A DNA stretch of 6,183 bases, from positions 1 to 6,183 of the forward strand of contig JAILPD010000075.1 of the NCBI GenBank assembly GCA_024690445.1, given 5' to 3'. The translations under genes were made by a program, and so were the position numbers. The first letter of the stretch is position 1. Every line of letters starts with the position of its first letter. Source of the stretch: Acholeplasmatales bacterium (lineage in GTDB: Bacteria > Bacillota_I > Bacilli_A > Acholeplasmatales > Anaeroplasmataceae). The notes under the pieces were generated by a model. That model worked only from the letters and a program-made list of their open reading frames with translations, was not told the origin of the DNA and did no database searches. Below are positions 1 through 5,280 of the stretch, piece by piece.

Positions 1-93
1 GAGGATGTATGTTTAAATATTAATTCCAACTTAGATGTTGAAATTATTGATGGTAATCAAGATATCTATTCATATATTATCGCAGTAGAATAA
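1..93 (+). CDS. fakA: C-terminal end of a FakA/YloV-like fatty acid kinase (5' truncated by window)
   Basis: Frame 1 is open from the first base to TAA at 91-93 and gives 30 residues ending DVEIIDGNQDIYSYIIAVE. This resembles the end of FakA/YloV (DAK2-domain) proteins, which as I recall close with a 'VEVxDGGQPxYPYxxxVE'-like stretch. FakA phosphorylates fatty acids held by FakB proteins, giving acyl-phosphate that PlsX and PlsY use for phospholipid synthesis. Position supports the call: in Bacillus and many other Firmicutes yloV lies directly upstream of recG, and plsX follows nearby. Only the tail is visible, so no catalytic residues can be checked. The gene is followed 11 nt later by a strong hairpin terminator, suggesting it ends a transcript. 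Identification rests on a short tail plus gene order. Confidence 0.7.
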   Translation, partial: EDVCLNINSNLDVEIIDGNQDIYSYIIAVE

Positions 94-104
94 TTAAAAT
101 GGAT

Positions 105-134
105 GGGCTGGAATATTCCAGCCCTTTATTTTTT
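105..134 (+). terminator. Rho-independent terminator between fakA and recG
   Basis: GGGCTGGAATATTCCAGCCC (105-124) is a perfect 20-bp palindrome that can fold as an 8-bp GC-rich stem (105-112 with 117-124) and an ATAT loop. TTTATTTTTT follows directly at 125-134. It starts 11 nt after the fakA stop and ends just before the recG ribosome site. On the opposite strand no good U-tract follows, so it should work mainly on the + strand. It leaves no room for a recG promoter downstream, so recG must be reached by read-through unless a promoter lies inside fakA. Confidence 0.88.
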
Positions 135-138
135 GGAG
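135..138 (+). promoter_or_regulatory. Ribosome binding site of recG (decides the start)
   Basis: GGAG at 135-138 sits 6 nt before ATG 145, normal spacing. The upstream in-frame ATG at 103 has no Shine-Dalgarno sequence and lies at the foot of the terminator hairpin. This site therefore fixes the recG start at 145. Confidence 0.85.
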
Positions 139-144
139 AAAAAT

Positions 145-2142
145 ATGGAATTAAAAAAAGTAAAAGGAATTGGTGAAAAAACTTTATATTATTTAAACCA
201 AGCGGACATTTATACTATAAATGACCTCCTTTTTCGCTTTCCATTAGATTATATTATTTATGAACAAGATAATGAAAAATTATTTAATGGCGATGTAACT
301 TATGTTGAAGGTGTTATATCAACTAATGTTTCGATGTATAAATTTAAAGGAAGAAGTTATGCTTTTTCATTCTATATTGAATCTAATAATTTAAGACTTA
401 AATTAAATTTATTTACAACCCTTTATGCCGGCGTAAGACTAAAAAGAGGAATGAAAATAGGGGCTTATGGTAAATATGTAAAAAAAGATAATTATTTTAG
501 TGTAAGAAAAATATTTACTGAAAACTTAGGATTTAAAATTGAAAATGAATATAAAATAAAAGATATTCCAAATTCAACATTTGCAAGAATTGTTAAAAAT
601 GCGATTACATCATTTAATGAATATGAAGAAAGCTTACCTTTAGGATTAATTGATAAATATAAGCTATTAGGTATAAAGGAATATATTTTTAAGACACATT
701 TTCCAAATGATAAAAAGGATGTTATTGAAGTTTTAAGAAGAAGAAAATATGAAGAATTCTTCTGGTATTCAATTTCTTTTGATTTAGTTAGAAGTAAGAG
801 AAAACTAAATAAAAAGGAAAAGAGAAATATAGATATTAATGTTTTAAATGATTTTATTTCTAAGCTTCCTTATGAATTAACATTAGATCAAAGAAGAGCT
901 ATTGATGATTCACTAGTTGATATTAATAAGCCATATGCAATGAATAGATTAGTTCAAGGTGATGTTGGTTCTGGTAAAACAATAGTAGCTATCGCATTAG
1001 CTTTATTAATGGTTAAAGCAGGATACCAGGTTGCGATTATGGTACCTACAGAAGTATTAGCTAATCAGCATTATCAATCATTTTGTGATTATTTAAAGGA
1101 TTATAATCTATCTATTGAATTAGTTAAAAGCGGAATAAAAAAGAGAGATTATGATGATATTGCTTATAGATTAGTTAATAATAGAATTAATATTTTAATT
1201 GGAACACATGCAATTTTAAATGATAATATAGTATTTTCTAAATTGGGATTAGTTATTATTGATGAGCAACATAGATTTGGTGTTAATCAAAGAATTAAAT
1301 TAATTGATAAATACAAAGATGTGGATTCAATGTTCTTATCGGCTACTCCTATTCCAAGAACCTTAGGATTAACATTCTTTAGGGATTTAGATATTTCATC
1401 AATTAAGGAAATGCCAAAGGGAAGAAAGCCAATCATAACTAAAGTTATAGGCATGGATAAGATTGCTGGTTTAATGAAATCAATTAGGAATCATATTGAT
1501 TTAGGTGAACAAGCATATTTTGTAGTTCCTTTAATAAATGAAAATGAAGATTTTAATTTCATGGATATTGATAGTTGTAAGGAATTAATTGATCAATATT
1601 TACCTGATATTGATTATGCATTAATCCATGGAAAGATGAAAAATAGCGATAAGGAAGAAGCTATATTAGGCTTTAAAAATAGAAAATATAAGATCTTAGT
1701 TTCTACAACTGTAATTGAGGTTGGTATAAATATACCAAATTCTACTATGATGATAATAATGGACGCGGATAGATTTGGTCTTGCAACCCTACATCAGTTA
1801 AGAGGAAGAGTTGGAAGAGGAGATAAAGAATCTTATTGCATGCTTGTGACTAGAAATATTGATAATGAAAGATTAATTGCTTTAGAAAAACATTCATCAG
1901 GATTTGATATTTCAGAAATTGATTTTAGATTAAGAGGTCCTGGTAGTTATTTAGGTGAAGAACAATCTGGATTCACATCTGAATTACAATATAGTAGCTT
2001 TGAAAATGACTTAAAAATACTAGAATGTGCTAAGAATGATTCGACACTACTTCTTAATGATTTTATTGATAAAAAAATCAAAAATAAAAAATTTGACTCT
2101 ATTTTAGCTGGTAGTGAGTCTAAAATAGATAAAATAAACTAG
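145..2142 (+). CDS. recG: ATP-dependent DNA helicase RecG
   Basis: This 665-residue protein is close to the usual RecG length (about 680). RecG is a cytoplasmic superfamily 2 translocase that reverses stalled replication forks and processes branched recombination intermediates. In order: a helix-hairpin-helix-like N-terminus (VKGIGEKT), an OB-fold wedge at roughly 45-145, then two helicase lobes. Visible motifs are Walker A GDVGSGKT (272-279), MVPTE (299-303), GTHAIL (353-358), DEQH (373-376), SATPIPRT (399-406), TTVIEVG (521-527) and QLRGRVGRG (551-559). The translocation segment after motif VI is present (DFRLRGPG, 593-600), but the loop usually read as GTRQSG is GEEQSG (604-609). The start is ATG 145, with GGAG 6 nt upstream. 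Starting at ATG 103 would add 14 residues translated from the terminator hairpin. Arginine is almost all AGA/AGG. plsX follows after 54 bp. The identification is secure. Confidence 0.97.
   Translation: MELKKVKGIGEKTLYYLNQADIYTINDLLFRFPLDYIIYEQDNEKLFNGDVTYVEGVISTNVSMYKFKGRSYAFSFYIESNNLRLKLNLFTTLYAGVRLKRGMKIGAYGKYVKKDNYFSVRKIFTENLGFKIENEYKIKDIPNSTFARIVKNAITSFNEYEESLPLGLIDKYKLLGIKEYIFKTHFPNDKKDVIEVLRRRKYEEFFWYSISFDLVRSKRKLNKKEKRNIDINVLNDFISKLPYELTLDQRRAIDDSLVDINKPYAMNRLVQGDVGSGKTIVAIALALLMVKAGYQVAIMVPTEVLANQHYQSFCDYLKDYNLSIELVKSGIKKRDYDDIAYRLVNNRINILIGTHAILNDNIVFSKLGLVIIDEQHRFGVNQRIKLIDKYKDVDSMFLSATPIPRTLGLTFFRDLDISSIKEMPKGRKPIITKVIGMDKIAGLMKSIRNHIDLGEQAYFVVPLINENEDFNFMDIDSCKELIDQYLPDIDYALIHGKMKNSDKEEAILGFKNRKYKILVSTTVIEVGINIPNSTMMIIMDADRFGLATLHQLRGRVGRGDKESYCMLVTRNIDNERLIALEKHSSGFDISEIDFRLRGPGSYLGEEQSGFTSELQYSSFENDLKILECAKNDSTLLLNDFIDKKIKNKKFDSILAGSESKIDKIN
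2098..2129 (+). repeat. AT-rich inverted repeat at the 3' end of recG
   Basis: TCTATTTTAG (2098-2107) and CTAAAATAGA (2120-2129) are perfect 10-bp inverted arms around a 12-nt loop, inside the last codons of recG. A run of six T lies at 2143-2148, about 14 nt past the stem. The stem is GC-poor and the T-tract is not adjacent, so this is a poor intrinsic terminator. It could be an mRNA 3'-end or processing structure, or simply AT-rich chance. Confidence 0.4.
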
Positions 2143-2159
2143 TTTTTTAAAGCCTTAAA

Positions 2160-2168
2160 TGGTAGAAT
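2160..2168 (+). promoter_or_regulatory. Possible extended -10 promoter for plsX-rnc-dnaD-nth
   Basis: TGG followed by TAGAAT (2160-2168) matches an extended -10 element (TGn plus five of six bases of TATAAT), in the 54-bp gap before plsX. No convincing -35 box lies 16-18 nt upstream. Initiation would fall near 2175 and give a leader of about 20 nt that still contains the GGAGG site. No FapR-type operator palindrome is visible nearby. AT-rich spacers yield such matches by chance, so this is tentative. Confidence 0.35.
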
Positions 2169-2183
2169 AAAAATAGTGTTTTT

Positions 2184-2188
2184 GGAGG
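2184..2188 (+). promoter_or_regulatory. Ribosome binding site of plsX (decides the start)
   Basis: GGAGG at 2184-2188 lies 8 nt before ATG 2197. The longer frame opens at GTG 2176, but this strong site would then lie inside the coding sequence and the GTG has no site of its own. ATG 2197 also puts the protein directly at the conserved MIKIGVDANGGD opening of PlsX. Confidence 0.88.
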
Positions 2189-2196
2189 ATATTTCT

Positions 2197-3207
2197 ATGA
2201 TTAAAATTGGTGTTGACGCTAATGGCGGAGATTTAGGTGTTTTAGCAACTGTACCTGGTGCTATGCGTGCCGTTAGCATGTTTAAGGATATTGAAATAGT
2301 TTTATATGGTGATGAAAATAAAATTAAGCCATTATTAACTAATAATGAAAGAATTAGTATTGTTCATACTGACGTAACTATGGATATGGGTGAGCATGAT
2401 CCAGTTAGAGCTGTAAGAACAATGAGAAATTCATCATTAGATATGGTTATGTATGCTGCTAAGAATAAGGAAGTAGATGCTGTTGTAACATCAGGACCTA
2501 CTCAATGTGTTATTATGGCTGCACATTTAATTATTAGAAGACTTCCATGTATGGAACGTGTCGCTTTATGTCCTATTATTCCTAATATGGATGGCAATCC
2601 TCGTTTATTACTAGATGTAGGTGCTAATGTTGAATTAAGACCTGAACATATTGGTCAATTTGCTGTATTCGCAACAGTGGCGGCTAAGGAAGTATTAGGT
2701 ATTAATGATCCAACTGTTGGTCTTTTAAATATTGGTTCTGAGCCTGGTAAGGGTCGTGAACAAGAAAAGATTACTTATGATTATTTAAATACTGTTAAAT
2801 CTATCAATTTTAAAGGAAATGTTGAGCCAGACCAATTAATTAATTGTCCAACTAATATTGTAGTAACAGATGGTTTTACTGGTAATATTGCTATTAAGAC
2901 ATTAGAAGGTACTGCAAAGGGCATGGGTCAAATGCTTAAGCAAGATATTAAGTCATCAATTGGTGGTAAGATTGGTTATTTATTTATGAGAAAGAATTTA
3001 AAGAGATTCTCTAAGAGAATGAATTCAAAAGAAGTTGGAGGTGCAATGATTTTTGGTGTAGGCGCTCCTGTAGTTAAAGCACATGGTAATTCAGATGATT
3101 ATGCCTTTTCAAGTGCTATTAAGCAGGTTTACAACATGGTAAAGAGTGACCTAATTAACAAGGTTATTGCTGCACTTCCTAAAGAGGAAGTGACTTCTAA
3201 TGAGTAA
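2197..3207 (+). CDS. plsX: Phosphate acyltransferase PlsX (acyl-ACP:phosphate transacylase)
   Basis: This 336-residue protein has usual PlsX length. PlsX makes acyl-phosphate from acyl-ACP and phosphate, the donor PlsY uses to acylate glycerol-3-phosphate; it acts as a peripheral membrane enzyme in phospholipid synthesis. Family landmarks are the opening VDANGGD (6-12; usually VDAMGGD), HDPVRAVR, LLLDVGANV, the GLLNIGSE loop, GNVEP, VVTDGFTGN and GAPVVKAHGNSD near the end. The loop that normally reads SAGNTGA is SGPTQC here (99-104), a clear departure that may be lineage-specific. The start is ATG 2197, with GGAGG 8 nt upstream. Its last 8 nt overlap the start of rnc, implying translational coupling. 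Four arginines use CGT, a codon not used in recG, which suggests higher expression. acpP, commonly nearby, is absent. Confidence 0.95.
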   Translation: MIKIGVDANGGDLGVLATVPGAMRAVSMFKDIEIVLYGDENKIKPLLTNNERISIVHTDVTMDMGEHDPVRAVRTMRNSSLDMVMYAAKNKEVDAVVTSGPTQCVIMAAHLIIRRLPCMERVALCPIIPNMDGNPRLLLDVGANVELRPEHIGQFAVFATVAAKEVLGINDPTVGLLNIGSEPGKGREQEKITYDYLNTVKSINFKGNVEPDQLINCPTNIVVTDGFTGNIAIKTLEGTAKGMGQMLKQDIKSSIGGKIGYLFMRKNLKRFSKRMNSKEVGGAMIFGVGAPVVKAHGNSDDYAFSSAIKQVYNMVKSDLINKVIAALPKEEVTSNE

Positions 3208-3889
3208 TATTGAAGATCCAAGAATTGATTTTTCTGAGTTAGAGAAGACTTTAGAATATGAATTTAAGGATAAGGATTTATTAAAGCTTGCTTTAACTCA
3301 TTCATCATATGCTAATGAACATAATATTGAATGTAATGAAAGACTAGAATTCTTAGGAGATGCTGTATTAGAGCTTGCTATGTCTAGAAAGCTTTATGAC
3401 ACTATTGATTTAGATGAGGGTGTTTTAACTAAGATGCGTGCTAAGGCTGTATGTGAAGGTGCTTTAGATTTATATGCATCAAAGATTAATTTAGCTGATT
3501 ATCTTTACTTGGGCAAGGGGGAAGAGGCTACAGGTGGAAGAACTAGACCTGCAATTATCGCTGATGCGCTTGAGGCTGTTTTAGGTGCTGTTTATTTAGA
3601 CGGTGGTTTTGAGGCAGCAAGAGAAATTGTTAAGAGATTCTTTGAGCCTTATCTTAATGCTGTATTAAAGAATAAAGATTATAAATCATTATTACAAGAA
3701 AAGCTTCAATCTGAAAAAAGAAGTATTAGATATGAGATTGTTCGTGATGAAGGTCCTGCTAACAATAAGACATTTGAGGCTGTTGTTTATATGGATGAAA
3801 TCCTAATGGGAAGAGGAATCGGTAAAACAAAAAAGGAAGCTCAGCAACAAGCAGCTAAGGATGCTCTTGAGAAAGAGGCTACACTATGA
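3200..3889 (+). CDS. rnc: Ribonuclease III
   Basis: This 229-residue protein has usual bacterial RNase III length. It cleaves double-stranded RNA, chiefly rRNA precursors and structured mRNAs, as a Mg-dependent homodimer. The RNase III domain spans about 10-155, with signature NERLEFLGDAVLE (46-58). Catalytic acidic residues equivalent to E. coli E38, E41, D45, D114 and E117 are E47, E50, D54, D122 and E125. The double-stranded RNA-binding domain spans about 160-227 (LLQEKLQ; GIGKTKKEAQQQAAKDAL). The start at ATG 3200 overlaps plsX by 8 nt and has a purine-rich GAGGAAG stretch (3184-3190) upstream. It ends in TGA, overlapping the next start as ATGA. In Bacillus rnc is followed by smc; here a dnaD-like gene follows. 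Confidence 0.97.
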   Translation: MSNIEDPRIDFSELEKTLEYEFKDKDLLKLALTHSSYANEHNIECNERLEFLGDAVLELAMSRKLYDTIDLDEGVLTKMRAKAVCEGALDLYASKINLADYLYLGKGEEATGGRTRPAIIADALEAVLGAVYLDGGFEAAREIVKRFFEPYLNAVLKNKDYKSLLQEKLQSEKRSIRYEIVRDEGPANNKTFEAVVYMDEILMGRGIGKTKKEAQQQAAKDALEKEATL

Positions 3890-4494
3890 TTCTAAAAAGA
3901 TTATTTGAGGCTGATTGCTTCGACTATAATAAATTCATTTTAGATAATTTAAAGCACTTAATGATAGATGCTGATGAGGCTATTGTATTAATTAAAATAA
4001 TTGAATACTATAAGGAAACTGATATCTTTAATCTAGAAAAGCTTAAAGAAACAGCTCCACTAAGTAAAAAGAAATTTGATTTGGCATTATCTTCATTATT
4101 AGATAAGGGCTTTTATTCAATTTATTTAAAGGAATCAAATGGAATATCTGAAGAAGCTATTTCAATAGAAGGCTTCTTTGATAGATGTGAGGTTTTATTA
4201 TCATCAACTACTGTAAAAGACGCAGGTGAATTCCAAGAAATATTGAGATTGGTTTCTATTAATCTAAATAAAATATTAACTGCAAATGAAATAGAAGTTG
4301 TAAAGTCTTTAGTTGAAGAAGATATGTATTCAAAGACTGATTTTGAAAACGCCTTTGTAAAATTAAAGGATAAAAATGTTGTTAATATTAAATCATTGAT
4401 TTCAGAATTAGAAAAGGGAAGAAAAACAGGAATTAAGAATAAGGAAAATAATGTTCCTCAAGGATTCCTAGATTTTGTAAATAATATTAAATAA
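3886..4494 (+). CDS. dnaD: DnaD-like replication initiation (primosome) protein
   Basis: This 202-residue protein is slightly shorter than B. subtilis DnaD (about 230). DnaD helps load the replicative helicase at oriC and at restarted forks in Firmicutes. The first half (about 14-105) fits the DnaD N-terminal winged-helix pattern: FILDNLKHLMIDADEAIVLI, a helix-turn-helix-like LEKLKETAPLSKKKFDLAL, then a LLDKGFYSIYL wing and acidic SEEAISIEGFFDR. Residues 116-178 resemble the second DnaD/DnaB-type helical domain (ILTANEIEVVKSLVEED) but are diverged: the YxxxIxxxW motif at its end is not visible. A basic linker and a short helical tail (NVPQGFLDFVNNIK) follow. The start overlaps rnc as ATGA, with AAAGAGG (3872-3878) 7 nt upstream. 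The adjacent nth matches the dnaD-nth pair known in Bacillus and strongly supports the call; sequence alone gives moderate support. Confidence 0.78.
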   Translation: MILKRLFEADCFDYNKFILDNLKHLMIDADEAIVLIKIIEYYKETDIFNLEKLKETAPLSKKKFDLALSSLLDKGFYSIYLKESNGISEEAISIEGFFDRCEVLLSSTTVKDAGEFQEILRLVSINLNKILTANEIEVVKSLVEEDMYSKTDFENAFVKLKDKNVVNIKSLISELEKGRKTGIKNKENNVPQGFLDFVNNIK

Positions 4495-5117
4495 TGAATA
4501 AAGAAAGATCAGATGAAATTCTTAAGGAATTAAAATCTATTATTCCTAATCCAAAGTGTGAATTAGAATTTAATAATACATTTGAATTAATAATTGCAGT
4601 TTCATTATCTGCTCAAACAACTGATAAAAGAGTTAATGAAATAACAAAAGTATTATTTTCAAAATATGATTCTCCCAAGGCTCTAATGAATGCTAGTTTT
4701 GAAGATGTTTATGAAATCATTAAGCCACTTGGCCTAGCTAATTCTAAGGCCAAAAATATCATTTCTATTTCTAGAGATATTCATAATAACTATAATGATG
4801 TTGTTCCTAATAAAATAGAAGAATTAATTAAGCTAGATGGAGTAGGAAGAAAAACAGCGTCTGTAGTATTAGCAGTAGGATTTAATATTCCTGCTTTACC
4901 AGTTGATACTCATTTAATTAGAATGGCAAATCGCTTAGGCTATTCTAAATCAAATGATCCAATTGTGGTTGAAAAGGATTATAAAAAATATATAAAGAAA
5001 TCGGATTGGATTTTAGCCCATCACCTACTATTGTTATTTGGTAGGTATCATTGCAAGGCTTCAAATCCTAACTGTGAATGTTGTAAATTAACTAAATACT
5101 GTAAGTATGACCATTAA
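4494..5117 (+). CDS. nth: Endonuclease III (DNA glycosylase/AP lyase)
   Basis: This 207-residue protein is a bifunctional base-excision repair enzyme. It removes oxidised pyrimidines and nicks the abasic site by beta-elimination. The helix-hairpin-helix LDGVGRKTASVVL contains catalytic Lys120, and VDTH contains catalytic Asp138. The 4Fe-4S cluster cysteines are C187, C194, C197 and C203 (C-x6-C-x2-C-x5-C). All six positions carry the same numbers as in E. coli Nth, so the N-terminus is complete and ATG 4494 is right; the next Met is residue 65. The start overlaps the dnaD-like stop as TAATG, and no Shine-Dalgarno sequence is visible upstream, so translation probably depends on reinitiation after the preceding gene. 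A terminator stem begins in its last codons, making it the final gene of the transcript. Confidence 0.97.
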   Translation: MNKERSDEILKELKSIIPNPKCELEFNNTFELIIAVSLSAQTTDKRVNEITKVLFSKYDSPKALMNASFEDVYEIIKPLGLANSKAKNIISISRDIHNNYNDVVPNKIEELIKLDGVGRKTASVVLAVGFNIPALPVDTHLIRMANRLGYSKSNDPIVVEKDYKKYIKKSDWILAHHLLLLFGRYHCKASNPNCECCKLTKYCKYDH

Positions 5118-5141
5118 TATTGATATTGATGGTCTTTTTTT
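5109..5141 (+). terminator. Rho-independent terminator ending the recG/plsX-nth transcript
   Basis: GACCATTAATAT (5109-5120) pairs with ATATTGATGGTC (5123-5134) with a single G-U wobble. The innermost pairs would open to give a loop of about 6 nt. TTTTTTT follows at 5135-5141. The left arm includes the last two nth codons and the stop (5115-5117), so a terminating ribosome would cover part of the stem. The outer GACCAT/ATGGTC pairs hold most of the GC content. Confidence 0.82.
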
Positions 5142-5219
5142 ATCAAAATAATGCTTTTAACATCATTTATTAATGAAAAAAGTCTATAAAAAACTTTATT
5201 TTAGAAAACGTGCCATTTA

Positions 5220-5248
5220 TTGGTAGATTTGATTATGCTAGATAAAAT
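5220..5248 (+). promoter_or_regulatory. Candidate promoter of the HTH regulator gene
   Basis: TTGGTA (5220-5225, four of six matches to TTGACA) and TAAAAT (5243-5248, five of six to TATAAT) are separated by 17 nt, in the gap after the nth terminator. A start near 5255 would give a leader of about 25 nt with the ribosome site in it. A promoter is expected here because the upstream transcript is terminated. An alternative pairing is TTGATT (5229-5234) with TATAGA (5254-5259), spaced 19 nt. The rest of the gap (5142-5219) is AT-rich, with nothing I can assign. Confidence 0.45.
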
Positions 5249-5265
5249 TAAAATATAGAGTGGTT

Positions 5266-5271
5266 AGGAGG
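5266..5271 (+). promoter_or_regulatory. Consensus ribosome binding site of the HTH regulator
   Basis: AGGAGG (5266-5271), preceded by TT, is a full Shine-Dalgarno match 9 nt before ATG 5281. It is the strongest ribosome site in the window and supports this gene as real even though its frame has no stop inside the window. Confidence 0.88.
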
Positions 5272-5280
5272 TTAATTCAA

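Noticed and set aside
38..66. TTGAAA (38-43) as -35 of a recG promoter inside fakA
   Set aside because: At 17 nt spacing the -10 would be GATATC, only three of six matches, and any transcript would still meet the terminator at 105-134.
2176..2196. GTG 2176 as the plsX start
   Set aside because: It would put the GGAGG site inside the gene, has no ribosome site of its own, and adds seven residues (MFLEDIS) not expected before the PlsX N-terminus.
5179..5202. AAAGT/ACTTT inverted arms followed by T-rich sequence as a second terminator
   Set aside because: The stem is only about five to six A-T-rich pairs and the strong nth terminator lies just upstream.
5164..5221. Direct repeat CATTTATT at 5164-5171 and 5214-5221 as a regulator operator
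   Set aside because: Eight AT-rich bases repeated once, 50 nt apart, are expected by chance in such sequence.
5151..5226. Two tiny frames in the gap before the regulator (12 codons from 5151; 17 basic codons from 5173, MKKVYKKLYFRKRAIYW) as possible signal peptides
   Set aside because: Neither has a ribosome site, neither has the hydrophobic core of an export signal, and the second overlaps the candidate promoter. Frames this short are expected by chance.
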